Shown here in pieces: positions 1-11,122 of a stretch of DNA of 64,000 bases. The DNA is from Stenopsyche tienmushanensis. Lineage: Eukaryota > Arthropoda > Insecta > Trichoptera > Stenopsychidae. The DNA lies in assembly GCA_008973525.1 (NCBI GenBank), contig WACJ01000078.1, positions 744,001-808,000 of the forward strand, written 5' to 3'. Numbering within the stretch: the stretch's first letter is position 1; every line of letters begins with the position of its first letter. The notes under the pieces are model-generated. The model did no database searches. It worked only from the letters and a program-made list of their open reading frames with translations, and was not told the DNA's origin. Made by a program: the position numbers and the translations under genes.

Positions 1-503
1 TCGTGATGTGATGAGTCGACTGCGTCGAGTGCAAAAAATTGGAGAACAAATGCAAAATGATCACCATGTGATACTTGACGACGAATTTCCTGACATTTAT
101 CGAAGTGTTTTGGGTGATATTGTATTAGGAAATCTTGGTTACAAGTAGTTGTGTGCTAGATCAGTGCCCAGAATTTTCACACCGAGGCACCGTAAAAATC
201 GCGCATGATTTTTTGAATCGATTTGTACAGGAGGGAAACCCTTTTTTGACTCTATCGTGATGAGGGACGAGGCGTAGATTTATATATTACTATACCCCAG
301 AATCCAAAATACAATCCAAAAATAGATTGCAGGAGTGCGCGACGACCTCTCAATCGGAAGAATTTGCTGTGAATGAAAAAAATGGCCGACAAACACGCGG
401 GACCAAACCAACTAACTGTTAAGTTCCCCCCAATACGCCAATTGCACCAATATTGAAACAAAATAAATTCCCCGGCTCCAGGAGCCCTTATAAACTTACT
501 CTC
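1..503 (+). mobile_element. Mariner family A, copy A1 (cut by window start)
   Basis: Degenerate mariner transposase in mixed frames. Blocks such as KIGEQMQNDHHV, FPDIYRSVLGDIV and LGYK, then a TGDE-like MRDEA near 260, match the helix-turn-helix and first catalytic Asp region of SETMAR-type mariners. A long terminal inverted-repeat arm follows (about 310-503), including the family signature GGCCGACAAACACGCGGGAC near 383-402. A stop after LGYK and frame changes make it non-coding. The left part lies outside the window. Family membership rests on six other copies here. Confidence 0.8.
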
Positions 504-1690
504 TAAAAATAATTTTGATGCACATTAAAACGAAAATCACAAAAAATACAACCTATTCTAAAAAAAAGTGTTTATTTTATGGATGTATTTACGTAGTAAA
601 CATAACCAAAATGTATCATATTACGTGAAGGGTTCATTGAGGTAATCAACGACAATGCTTATGACAAAGGGATGTCCTAGATGGAAATTTTAATAATAAA
701 GGGAGGCATGAGATAACAGGGATGATACATAAGATAGACTTAAATCTCTATTACTCAGTATCCATAAATATGCATAATGTAAATTATTTTCTAATTCAAT
801 TTTACAAACGTTTTTATTAGAGAGTTACTCATGGATACACTAATGACAGACACTTTCATTCGGGCAAATTTGCATCAAGCCTTGCACATTTTTGAAGCAA
901 ATTGAGATAGACGATACACACATAATCTACACTGGATGAATTTCACAAAGCCAAGCCCGAAACGGATGAAAGCCAAAATATTTGTGACATGTGAGTTTAT
1001 ATCACAAATACGTGCAACATGATATTATTGAAGTCAATGTTTGTCATTAGAACTCACATCTGTTACGCGAGCTTATTGTTCAAACTCCAGGAATCACATA
1101 CTAAACTCGGGGTTATACATCTTCACGATATTCCTATTTCTGAATCGAAATCATGCATCAGTGGAATTAGACAATGTGTTCTGTTCATATTGAAATTGTT
1201 TTGAAATATGCACACGAATTTCGGCAGGGAAACTATCTTACTTTAAAAATGTAAGTCGAGTTTTGGACCAAAATGAAAGCCACATTTGTGATATAATTTT
1301 TAAAATACAATCAATAAAAACTTTAAATATCTTTCTGTTTTATCAAAAATAATTATATTAATATCTCTGATAATGTTTGTTTTATTTGTGTTTGAAATAA
1401 GGCAAATTCTCTGCCGCACCCTATACACATTCAACATCATAATTAAATATGAACGTATTTATAGTTAATATGATCCAATATTCTCATTTTATTATGTAAA
1501 AGTGGGCATGAAAGATATAATCATCCCTGAATAAATTTTTCTTTACAATTAATTGCATTGAGAGTTCTTTTTGTAAAAAAAAAGCAACAAATACAATCTC
1601 GTGTAGTGGTTTTTCATTAATTAAATACGCTCTTAATCGCATAAAAACTTTTCTATCCCTATGAGCGAAAATCCTTTTTGATTAACAGGG
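504..1690. other. AT-rich stretch, no gene recognised
   Basis: No transposase motif, tRNA fold or credible exon seen. Only short chance frames occur. About 690-790 resembles 2155-2255, both starting AAGGGAGGC(A/G)TGAGAT, so it holds a piece of a two-copy repeat. Confidence 0.4.
690..790 (+). repeat. Short dispersed repeat R, copy 1
   Basis: Shares AAAGGGAGGC(A/G)TGAGAT, a following ATAA-AGGG block and a partly matching tail with 2155-2255. No coding content or termini recognised. Could be the end of an unidentified transposon. Confidence 0.4.
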
Positions 1691-2065
1691 TGGACTCAAT
1701 TTATCCCTTTTATATAACGAGAGAATTCTTCGCGAAGGATTCGCAGTTTTATGTCGACGCCCGGCGACGACGTTCAGCGTTTTAATTCGGAGACATATTT
1801 ATAAAAGAAATCCTACGGATTAGGGGCATAAAAGCCCTCCGGGCAATTTGGTTATCCTCCTCACAGCTAAACACCTCGTAAAACGTGGAGTCCCTACGGG
1901 AGTCTACGAATCTCACTCCGACCATAAAACAAGGCGTAAAAAAACACTAACAGGAGCAACATGCTGGCCCGCCCTTAATCCATGTGCTTTCAGCAAGCAT
2001 CCAGGTCTTGATTTAATAGGCGGACCAACGAGGTGTGCCTTCGGCTGGAATCTGTCTCGTTATTG
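1691..2065. other. Higher-GC unique block, unassigned
   Basis: This block is clearly less AT-rich than its flanks and has no second copy in the window. A 72-codon frame (1848-2066, + strand) has no motif I recognise. It could be an exon, a regulatory element or part of an element not otherwise represented. Nothing supports one over another. Confidence 0.25.
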
Positions 2066-2154
2066 ACGTTCATAAATTATCTGAAGTGTCCTGCTATTTA
2101 CTAATTATTTATATTTCAATATCGATTGTGTAGCGGGCGAGCGGGAGGGTTGCA

Positions 2155-2255
2155 ATTGCAAAGGGAGGCGTGAGATGATAAGGGTGGTATATGACATGAA
2201 CTCGGATGCTTATTATTCAACACCCTTAAACATGGAAAGTGTCACTGCAAATCCA
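2155..2255 (+). repeat. Short dispersed repeat R, copy 2
   Basis: Partner of 690-790. It starts AAAGGGAGGCGTGAGAT and continues with a GGGTGGTATATGAC block. Same orientation as copy 1, about 1.4 kb away. Confidence 0.4.
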
Positions 2256-2453
2256 CCCCTTCTCACACTCCCCCACGTTACAAAAGATCCTCATATTTCG
2301 ATCACGAAGAAGTTTTTGAACTTATAAACAAGAAGTTGCTGTGATGCAGAGATATAGTCAGGAAGTTTGATCCTCGTTTAAATCAGCATTTTTCCCGAAA
2401 ATATTATATACAAATTAGGGAATTAATATGGGATTTTTTTTCCAATCGTAATG

Positions 2454-2990
2454 GCCAGTTTGTTTGGTCCCGCGTGTTTGTCGGCCATTTTTTTCAATCA
2501 CAGTAAATTTTTCCGAAGGAGAGGTCGTCACGCGCTCCCACTACCTCTCTTCCGTGCGAGATTTGCGCAGGCATTAGTTATTTGAATTTGCAGAACAATA
2601 CCGTCGCAAAATCCATCAGAAGATCATGGTAGTGATGTGATGAGTCGACAACATATCACGAAGTGAGTTAGGTTATTCAAAGAAAACCGCACTAATAATC
2701 AAGATTAAGTAAGGAATGGAAAACCATCAGCAATTTCTGAAGAATTTCTGCAAAAAAATTAAGAAACAAGTGCAAAATAAACGCCATGTGAAGCTTGACG
2801 ACTTTCTGATGGAAATAGAAGTCTCTTCGGTGATATTGTGTCGGAAAATATTACACAGGAAGGACACGCTTTTCTGGACTTTTTCGTGATAGGGGAATCC
2901 AAAAAAAGGTGATAGCGCGCGACGACTTCTCTATCGCAAGAATTTACTGCCACTAAATAAAATGATCGACAAACACGCGGGACCAAACAT
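2454..2990 (+). mobile_element. Mariner family A, copy A2, with long inverted-repeat arms
   Basis: Both arms are present. The left arm (about 2454-2530) starts CCAGTTTGTTTGGTCCCGCG, and the right arm (about 2910-2990) is its reverse complement, ending GCGGGACCAAAC. Between them is a broken transposase: RQQYITK, NGKPSAIS, LQKIKKQVQNKRHVKLDD, then LGDIV with the middle deleted. The outer terminal portion seen in A4 is missing, and the internal deletion makes it a non-autonomous derivative. Confidence 0.8.
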
Positions 2991-4067
2991 ATTGATCAAA
3001 AATATGTGCCGCGCTACACCATCAATATGTACATGTTTTATATTCATAAAACCAATTAAGTTGCCTCACAATAAGAATAATATTCATTAAGAAAATTAAT
3101 TCATCAAATATTTAAAAATTAGAATTTGAACCATATTAATATTTTCGAATTTAATTAAGATTTTTAAATTTTCTCGGCACAAAAAGCACGTCACGCCATT
3201 TTATCAACTGATGGCCCTAGGATTTTATATAGAGGTAGTATTCTTTTAATTTAGGGTGCTCAGGTGAAAATTATGTTTTGGCAAGATTTTTAGGCTTTCT
3301 TCCTTCGGTAATAAGCTTGAAATTTTAAATTCCATGTTATCCTCCATGGACATCTTGCGAAAAATTTATAAGATAAATTCCTCATAATTCTTATATGGAA
3401 TATCTTTAGCGCATTTACCGTGTTTCTGTAATTTTTTTTTTTTAAATTAAATAATTATATGCGGACGGGTATGCAATTTCATTGCGAAAATTTTCAACGG
3501 TCTTGGGTTCTTGTACCCGTAAAATTAATGGGATGATCGTTATTCATAACATATTCGCTCGGCACCAATTTGTAGTCCAAACGCAACTTTGTAGTTGAGT
3601 GCGAATGTTATATTGGATTCGGGACCGAGTGGCAGCAGATACACCGGAAGACCTCATCTACGCTGAGATAGACAGATAAATATAGAAACCGAAACTTTCC
3701 ATTATGCAGACAAACCGTCATATCCATAAAGATGTGCATCCTTAAAGGGTGTGTTTAAAAAGTAATGCATCCAATTATTTCCAGAAATTACGATACACCA
3801 CAGTGCATTCTAACCTATTCTAAGAGTTAGATTGAGGGGAGTATCAGCTTTAAAATGGGGCGTCCGTATGATTTTTTGTATTTATTATTAATATTATTGA
3901 TTGAACGTGTAATTAAAATATAGCGACACGTGACGGCAATGACATTTGTCCAACGGTACTTATTTTTAAATAAATATGTAAACTTAATCGTACTTTTATG
4001 GTTAAATTATGTAAATGATAAACAATGTAATAAATATAATAATTTAATGATCCGAGACGGTTCATTT
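2991..4067. other. AT-rich stretch, no gene recognised
   Basis: Nothing supportable. Near 3748 GGGTGTGTTTAAAAAGTAAT looks like a mariner-type terminus, but no matching partner was found nearby. Confidence 0.35.
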
Positions 4068-4260
4068 TTGAGTCGGGGGGAGTGTAGCGTGGACCGCGGG
4101 GAAGGGGAAGAAAGTGTACGCGCGCAATGCGGCGGTGGAACTCTGCTCACGAGGAGGAGCGAAATCTAGTTCCGTAAGAAGAGAGCGAGCGCGCGTACAG
4201 TTTGTGAACTCTGTCCCACGTAATAAAGATCACGTAACTCCTTTGTTCTTGTTGTTTATC
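4068..4260 (+). mobile_element. Candidate LTR with upstream polypurine tract
   Basis: GTCGGGGGGAG is followed directly by TGTAGCGTGGAC at 4083. A purine run abutting a TG-started repeat is the usual layout at a retrovirus-like 3' LTR. The next 120 bases are GC-rich against AT-rich flanks, and an AATAAA occurs near 4221. TGTAGCGTGG also starts family D LTRs (29060, 59673), but the interior differs. The 3' end is not defined and no second copy was found. Confidence 0.45.
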
Positions 4261-4530
4261 TCTTAGCATCAAGTCTGAGAATATGAAGACGTCTTGCAAG
4301 ATCTGACTCCAGTGAAATTTCGGTACCAGAGTAGTTTTCATTCGATAAAACTGAAAAACGTATAAGTAAATAGTTCGATATTTTTTTATTATTAAATCAT
4401 ATTCTAAACTAATATTGAGCTTTAGGCATGACATGTTTGGTGTTGGCGGTTTTGCAGGGCGAACTTTGACAAATTTCCTCGGTTGTTTCTGTGGGAGTTT
4501 AATATATTGTCGCCTCAAACTCGAAGCAAA

Positions 4531-4935
4531 TCATAAAAATATAAACACCAACAATAAGAAAAGCCCTGAGTGCTGCCAATACATAAGAGACGACTTCGAA
4601 AATGTAGGTTGACGGCAGTACGACAGCAAGAAGTAAATGCAAGTTGTTGATGTTTTGCAACTATAGTCTTTGTTGCTCGGAATAGGGAGAAGAGGTAAAT
4701 CCTTTGTGCATAATAAAATTGTATATGCGAGGGGGTTTAAATATAGTTCGGAATCAAATTTTCTCAAAATTTCACTTGAATTCACGCCTTCGTTTATGAC
4801 AAAACGAATAATTATGCGTTGCGCAACAGAGGATGCCACTTCTCGTCTTTTTAATTCGATTGCGGGATCAAGAAGCTTCCTATTAAATGAATTTTTTTTT
4901 CTAATGAAGGCAACTATGTGGAAAATAATGATACT
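4531..4935. mobile_element. Rearranged mariner (family I), head-to-head halves
   Basis: The minus strand from 4839 reads a transposase amino end (SSVAQRIIIRF, INEGVNSSEILRKFDS), matching the mariner N-terminal helix-turn-helix seen intact in order at 18885. The plus strand from about 4840 to 4930 reads the carboxyl end, finishing NEGNYVEK. The two ends of one protein therefore diverge from a shared point near 4838. The same junction recurs at 33498-33612, so the rearrangement happened before the copies spread. No catalytic core is left. Confidence 0.6.
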
Positions 4936-5822
4936 CTGATTAAATAAATTTATACAGCAAATTCCTGGTTATATTTGATTTTTTTAAATGTTTTCGACTT
5001 AAAACTTGTCTTAAAGAGATTTGAGAATGAATTATACGAAAATGGCAAGTAAACTGAGTACAAAATTTCGTTCATTGTATTGCTTCCAGGCAATCTCTCC
5101 AGACGATAAATTTTTATCGACAGTAGAAAAATTTCCGCTCCCAATAATGACTAGTATAGCATTTTTCACACGAAACGACCGGTAGTTTTCCCTCATGGAG
5201 TATCGCATTAAAACCTTTCGAAGTGTAATAACACATTTTCCAACTGACTGTACATGTACATGGGTTGTTTGATTTGAAACGTGACAATCTTTTGACTTGA
5301 AAATAATTGCTTTTTGAACTCTGTGCAGAATAAATATGTCGACAAGAAAAATAAAAGCTTCATACGATCCAATCACACGATACTAAATAAAATGTTATGA
5401 AAAACTACAGCAGAAAACTACATACACGGGACAATAGCACATGAATCATATACAATATAGATGTGCATTGAATATAAAAAATACGACGAGATAAACGCGA
5501 ATAAAATTGACAAAAACCAACCACGTAATGCCAAAATAGTTCTTTCAGGTTACTGAGCCTGAAAATAAATTTTCGGCATTTTATTCCTGCCCTTATTTTT
5601 TTGGCATACATCTGTTTATGGAGATCATTGATATTCATCCGGTATATTCAGATTCATGAAAAATTCAATACTCTATTCCTCGTCTTAAAAAAACTTGACT
5701 GTTGATATGATTCATGCCCTGCGAAACTCAGTAAATATTTCAACCTTTCAGAAATTCTTCCTTGATAAATAAACCTTTGATGTACACACACTTCAAGCTT
5801 AATTCTCAGATCATGGTGTCCT
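4936..5822. other. AT-rich stretch, no gene recognised
   Basis: Several short overlapping frames on both strands, none with a motif or good codon usage. No repeat partner recognised. Confidence 0.35.
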
Positions 5823-5838
5823 TATATATATATATATA
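5823..5838. repeat. (TA)n microsatellite
   Basis: Eight consecutive TA units, read directly. Confidence 0.9.
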
Positions 5839-5876
5839 AAACGTGAAAAAAGCTTTGGAAGCAATGGTTGAGTTGA

Positions 5877-6020
5877 GTACAGAGTTTTTCAATAAGAACG
5901 CTTAACTTTTAAATATAAATAAAACATTTTTTTTATTTATTCAAAAGAATAATTTATGGCATTAAATATGAAATATAATATTGTTCAAATAATTGCCGCA
6001 GCTTTGCTTGAGAGTACAAA
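5877..6020 (-). mobile_element. Mariner-like DDE transposon family O, terminal fragment O3
   Basis: Starts GTACAGAGTTTTTCAATAAG and aligns along its length with 16618-16800, the same terminus plus a coding tail. The minus strand gives the degenerate end of the transposase that is clearer in the 40590-40870 copy. No open frame. Confidence 0.55.
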
Positions 6021-6329
6021 TACCAAGTATGAATGACGAGAAATTGACTGCTTCAGATTTTACCGTACACTCTCACGCACCGCAGCAATGTATTGAGCAG
6101 ACCTTGCATTTCGATGATGTAACAATGTTGACTGATTATTTTTTGAAGAGATAGATTCAAATTTTGCAACCAAACGTCATCAAACAATTTGTAACAATAT
6201 GAACTTTATAAATAAATACAATAAAAATTGCTTAAATGTAAACAATAATAAATATTGCGGCTGATTGCCAATTTATTTTTTATATTTAGTGCGATAATTC
6301 AACGGTTTTAGTTTGCTAAATTTTGATCT

Positions 6330-6400
6330 ACAAAATCAGAGGGGCCGGCCGCGGGATGATCAGAGCTTCCTGCGGCCAAGACTAGCGGTCGGACCCCTAG
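6330..6400 (-). mobile_element. Degenerate family D LTR fragment D9
   Basis: The minus strand reads TAGTCTTGGCCGCAGGAAGC and then a GC-rich CCCGCGGCC arm. This is the TAGCCTTGGCTGC hairpin block of family D LTRs. The rest of the LTR is not recognisable. Confidence 0.4.
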
Positions 6401-6499
6401 ACTTAAATGGTGTCGATATTATAGATGATGCCTTATAACTCAACTGCAGATTCGAACATACGAACGAATTTATTAAACTTCGAAGAAAGCAATAGGCAT

Positions 6500-6580
6500 A
6501 GTTCATAGCCTTCCATAATAATTTGCTATACACTACTAAATAATTCACAATTGAATAATATGGTCACTATAATGTAAAGA
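6500..6580 (+). repeat. Dispersed repeat Q, copy 1
   Basis: Matches 48072-48172 through TAATTTGC(T)ATACACTAC, a TAATTCACAAT-like block and AATATGG(T/A)C, with small indels. In both copies it ends next to a mariner-type GGG/CCC-TATTGAA terminus, so it may be part of that element. Confidence 0.45.
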
Positions 6581-6584
6581 TTTA

Positions 6585-7188
6585 GGGCGTCCCTATTGAA
6601 TAGCGACTCACCGGGGAGTCGATGGCGATCGAGTGCTTAAAGAATAAAAGCTTAATTTTTGGATCGATTGTTATCATTTAATCCTGAAATTCTTTTATAT
6701 GTTTGGCCCTTTTATATGGTTGGCCAACTTTCAAATCAAATTCAAAGAACCTCCACATGCTGTCGCAGACGACATTTCAACCCTCTTTAAGGTCTGAGGC
6801 TTGAAAAAGCTCCCGATCAATAAATTTAAGTTATATCGCGCTCACATTTTAAATATGTCCATTGACAAATATCACCTTTAATAATCTCGATGAATCGCTT
6901 TGTGTTTTTGAAAAATTATTAAAAAACTGCAATCAAAACGGAAGATTTATGATAAATAAAAACAGGAGCTTGTTAAATTTGCAAATTTACAGCCAAAGAG
7001 GAATTGAAATTTGAAAATTTTATAATTGATGATGAAAATTGGGTGTCGTAGTTTTAAACGCAAAAAAGCTCTGATAAAACGGCAGGCAACAAAACCCACC
7101 CTTAAGCTGGGTCATACAACAAAAAAGCTTCCATTGTCTATTTGATGGGATTTATATAAAAATATTAAGTCTTTCAATAAAAACGCCC
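6585..7188 (+). mobile_element. Mariner relic P with TA duplication
   Basis: Left terminus GGGCGTCCCTATTGAATAGC and right terminus, reverse-complemented, GGGCGTTTTTATTGAAAGAC are imperfect inverted repeats. TA flanks both sides (6583-6584, 7189-7190), as expected for mariner integration. Inside, about 7000-7160 encodes FIIDDENWVS, then KPTLKLGHTTKKLPLSI and WDLYKN. These match the first catalytic Asp block and the WWD block of mariner transposase. The N-terminal half is unrecognisable and the C-terminal catalytic residue is gone. Confidence 0.65.
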
Positions 7189-7190
7189 TA

Positions 7191-8180
7191 AATTTATTAG
7201 ATTACAGGGACCATGTTGTTGATGAAAAATCAATTAAATTTATAGCAAATGATTTAAAAGGTAAACTAATAGATTGATTAAATTCACCGTGCCCCAAATT
7301 AGTATTTTAAAACGGATAGATACATATAGATCCAATAAATAGTATTTCAAAGGGTGTGAGCAACGTTATCCGGTTCCACCCGTCTACGAGCGCTGCTATA
7401 GGAAACCACCCCATCCACTTTGAATAATCAAATACTCCCATCCGAATTTTGAGTCAAATTCTACTAAATGGACGGACAAATATTTTACCTGACCCAAAAA
7501 AATTATATTTCGTTACATTGCGAAGTATTTGTCTTCCGTCCACTCATCAGGGGTGTATATAAGCATAAAAACGAACCCAGATAACAAGTTCGCGCAACAG
7601 TGAATAGCATACCCGAGTTCATTCGGGCATCATGAAATGTTGGGAAAAGCTGCAAATTCAATTTTCAGATAAACTATTTCCAATATTGGATGTTATGAAC
7701 GTAAAATGTTTTAATGGCTCTTTATTAGCAATTTTTGGAGTGAACTCAACTGTTGACCGACGATAAACATTCAGCTTTATGAACAAATGTACAAGCGATA
7801 TGTAATTGAATCAAGCATCGCCATTCCAAACTTAATATAAGCCGAAAATTAGATATTTGCTCTTAAATAGAATATATGAATGAAAACAGCGATGATATTC
7901 CGAGAACTTTGGTCATCAAATATGTGTAAAAGATGGATCGTCCAGTCGAATATGTCGTTTTTTTTTTAGATCAAAGAGTGAAATTCGAACAAAATATGTA
8001 TTAATTCATTTCACCGACACAATGTATTCCCTTTCAGTAGATTTAAACACACTTAAAGATATAAACTGTATGTATTTTAATTCAGTTTATTGGAACTATT
8101 TTATATATTTTTAATTACACTGAAAAACGGGTATACGATCGCGCTTAGTAAGTATTTGAGAGGTGCATTAAGATTTCAAA
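7191..8180. other. AT-rich stretch with one candidate core promoter
   Basis: GTATATAAG near 7554 is a good TATA box, followed about 75 bases on by an ATG (7632) that opens a 44-codon frame (MKCWEKLQIQFSDKL...). One TATA match in AT-rich DNA is weak evidence and the peptide is not recognised. Nothing else seen. Confidence 0.2.
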
Positions 8181-8186
8181 TATATA

Positions 8187-8588
8187 TCATTTCGATATTT
8201 CGAGTCTCCTGTCGGACTCATGGACGCGGAATAACTGCCGGCGCCTTGGTAATGCTTCTTGTGAGCATCCTCCGTCCAGTGCTGCCGATGTTGGGCTATG
8301 TATTGCCGTCGCTTCGAGGTAGATTGTTTGCACTTTCAGATTTTTTTTCTTGGTTATTGGTGCCTTAATTTTCGATAAAATTAGTGTCCATGCTGAGATC
8401 TGTTCATGAACGCAGACCATGTTCTGTGGACATTTTCGGGCATGGCGTCCGATTGCGAGGCGTTCCTTCGTTGTGTCAGTGATCCGAAATTCGGTCCGGT
8501 TGGACACGGAAACCTTGTGGCCACTCCCTCTAATTTTAGAGCATTTAGGGCTTTTTGTAAAAGTTTCTACGATCCGATGGAGCTTCAT
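8187..8588 (-). pseudogene. Retrotransposon gag-pol junction-like fragment (family K, copy K1)
   Basis: A 133-codon open frame on the minus strand. Its first part (GHKVSVSNRTEFRITD...GRHARKCPQNM) is repeated at 25549-25668 in the same reading frame, and as DNA at 36852 and 51910. The GRHARKC stretch resembles the non-canonical gag C-terminus of insect Ty3/gypsy elements. The end (RRQLFRVHESDRRLEISK) resembles the start of a gypsy protease, just before its active-site block, which is absent. Role by resemblance only; no catalytic motif is present. Confidence 0.4.
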
Positions 8589-8599
8589 TCAGGAGCGAT

Positions 8600-8980
8600 A
8601 AGATCTTCCTTGCGACCGATAGCAATTAGTGGGTTCGCATCCTTTTTTTTCGGGGTCGCAAGTGAGACTCGAAACTCTTCCCTACCCCACACAACAAATA
8701 TTTATATAATTATTTTCATCTATTAGAATCTTTAGCTAGCTTTCCTCCGCGTTCAGAGCCAAATGACCGCAAGAAGTGGAGGAGGAGCGTGTCCTTGCAT
8801 ATATAGAATTTTAATTTGACGGTTTTGCACCATGCTGTGCACTTTGCGAGCGGACTAGCATACTCCCGAATAAATCACACAACTCGGGTCAGAGGAGGCT
8901 CCCTATGTTGTTGTTATTTGTATCAAAGATTATGCTTATTAATGAAGTATTTTTAGATTCACAATACTTTTCCATATGAT
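8600..8980. other. Unassigned stretch beside Helitron relic
   Basis: No motif recognised. On the minus strand this lies downstream of the Helitron helicase end, so it may contain degenerate Helitron 3' sequence, but no CTRR end with hairpin is visible. Confidence 0.25.
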
Positions 8981-8984
8981 GTGT

Positions 8985-9232
8985 ACCATATGGCAACAAA
9001 TGATTTGGGCGTGAGCAGCCCACATACAGCTGTCCATGTGAAAAGTATGCACGCATACCCTGTGTGTTTCTATTCTTTGTTAATGCTCACACCGGAAACT
9101 GCACACATTTCAATTCGAATAGCATATCAGTCGGAATGTAGCTCCGATGGTATTATTCATCTTTTTTTCACTAAAAATCTAGTACAGTTGCAACATGTCG
9201 TGGCGGATTTCTGTTTCAGAGAAGAATTATAG
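8985..9232 (-). pseudogene. Helitron Rep/helicase C-terminal relic
   Basis: The minus strand reads IPTDMLFELKCVQFPV (9138-9091), a stop, then FSHGQLYVGCSR (about 9045-9010). These match the last conserved blocks of eukaryotic Helitron PIF1-like helicase: the IPTDMPFEFKRLQFPV type and the CFSHGQLYVACSR type, helicase motif VI. The block that should lie between them, with the INKAQGQ motif, is collapsed. Nothing upstream of motif V survives. An 83-codon plus-strand frame here is only the shadow of this relic. Confidence 0.75.
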
Positions 9233-10523
9233 ATACGCCAATTTTAAGTGTTAAAATACCCCATTCAATTTTTTTTAATATATAATGATAAACTAACTAA
9301 ATTTTGTCCTTATGTTTTGTTCGCGTGTTTACGTGTCATTGAATCAATGTCTTTACATACAATTCATATCAAAAAATCACTTTTTGAATTTTATCACGCT
9401 TATAAACGTACCACATATTGAAAACCACTGTTTTTTTTTAAATATATCGGTTCAGTAAGCTCTTTTGTAGGTACCACTAAAATTTTGTTTTAATCTATTA
9501 GCTGGTTTAAGAATTATATCAATTTTACGAAGGAAGTAGAGTTTCAGGAATTTCCTACGAAACCTCCCGCACTTTAGGTGAAACTTAGCGCGGAACACCC
9601 GAACTGTAAATTGTAAATTTTTTTTTTAAATTTTATTATTTATTATCTGTTTTATTATTTTGTCACGTTTCAATTAAATTTTCAACGACGTTTTACGATC
9701 ATATATACGAAAATGTTAATAATCAATTGTATTTATTTATAAATAGTAGAAAGCCACATAAATCAAATATTTAAATAAACTCGGTATGACAACAAAAGTT
9801 ATCCTATTTGACACTTTTGAACCTGCACACTGTTTTATAAAATTGATTATTTAGTATAATGCGTACTCTTTTATCAAAGAAAATATTATATATTTTTAAG
9901 CCATTTAATTTGGTTTGAAAAATTAGAGTTAATATTTATGAAATTCACAAATAGGAATGTTACCTGCTAAAAAAAAACAGATGATTTTTGTAGTTAATAT
10001 TCACGTCCGTCGCGTACACGACGATATATCGCTACTTCTCGCAAGTGTTGAGCACGACAATATATTGGCACTCGGTACTAAAAGAGTTAATACTAGATCG
10101 TTATTTTTATATACATTTTAAATGAGTTATACAATTCTGAAAAAATAAATACAACTATCAAAATTGATTATTGAGTTGGAAAGATTTTTTCAGATATGTT
10201 ACTTTCTTAACACATTATGTGCGGGGGCATATCGTGCGCGTTTACCTTCTGATGCGAGCATTTTTTTAACGTCACGCGTAAAATATATTTTGTTATTTTT
10301 AATGTGACCAACATATTTGAACAATTTTATGGAGCAATTCAACGGTCTGCATCCTTGTTTGCACCCTTAGCTTTATAATTTATGATACACAAATGTTTAT
10401 TTGGGTTAAGGTCAGGGTTGTTTCCAGAGCACTACTCTCATGATATTTAGTAATTTATAAATATACGTTGATGCTTCATAATTAAACCATCAAGTTTTGA
10501 TATGAGAACATATATATGCACTC
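9233..10523. other. AT-rich stretch, no gene recognised
   Basis: Contains a partial copy of repeat U (about 9745-9825). Near 10207 TTAACACATTATGTGCGGGG shares its start with 12064 (TTAACACATTACATGCGGG), a possible piggyBac-type terminus. Otherwise nothing supportable. Confidence 0.3.
9745..9825 (+). repeat. Repeat U, partial copy
   Basis: GAAAGCCACATAAAT, then AAACTCGGTATGACAACAAA and CTATTTGAC align with the first half of the U copy at 27545-27715. Confidence 0.45.
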
Positions 10524-11122
10524 ACGGGTCATCCAGAGTCATCCAAGTAAGGTTACAACATTTATGTAGGATCGAAAAATGCTTGTATTTAAATGAAATT
10601 CACAGGATAAAACTATTTTTGGATTGTCTTTTGGATTCTAGGATGAAGTGACACACTCATGTTTTATCCCTTGTCATGAAAGACTCAAGAAAAACTTCTT
10701 CTTCCTGTGCAAAACGATCTAAAAATTCATACGCGATTTTGACAGTGGTTCGCTGTGAACATTCTGGGCACCCATCTTGCACAAAACTTCTTGTAATCAA
10801 GTTTTTCAAATACAATTTCACTAAGAAGACTTTGATAAATGCCAGGAATTTATTCGTGAAGGTCGTCAAGCATCACACAGCGGTAATTTTGCAATTGTTC
10901 TTCAATTTTTTTCACAGGTTTGTCAGAAACCACTGATGGTCTCCCACTTCGTGACTTATTATCGACTCATCACATCACTACCATAAGTTTCCATGAGCTT
11001 CAGATGGATATTCGCGGCGGTATTGTTCTGCAAAGTAAAAAAAAATAATCGGAAGAATTTACTGTGACTGTACAAAATGGCCGACAAACACGCGGGACCA
11101 AACAAACTGACCGTAAGGATCT
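10524..11122 (-). mobile_element. Mariner family A, copy A3
   Basis: Runs right to left. The arm at 11040-11110 (reverse complement of TTTGTCGGCCATTTTG) is the 5' end. It is followed by EQYRREYPSEAHG-like and SDVMSR, then GRPSVVS, KIEEQLQNYRC, LDDLHE and EFLAFIKVF. The 70-codon frame 10869-10657 carries LVTR-type residues to a catalytic-Asp-like block ending MTRDKT. The left end has GGGTCATCC, the family terminus. Frameshifts and loss of everything beyond the first catalytic block make it inactive. It keeps more 3' coding-side sequence than A2. Confidence 0.8.

Noticed and set aside
3748..3775. Mariner terminus GGGTGTGTTTAAAAAGTAAT
   Set aside because: It resembles mariner ends, but I found no partner repeat, TA pairing or transposase nearby.
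8981..9232. 83-residue plus-strand protein
   Set aside because: The opposite strand carries clear Helitron helicase motifs, so this frame is their shadow.
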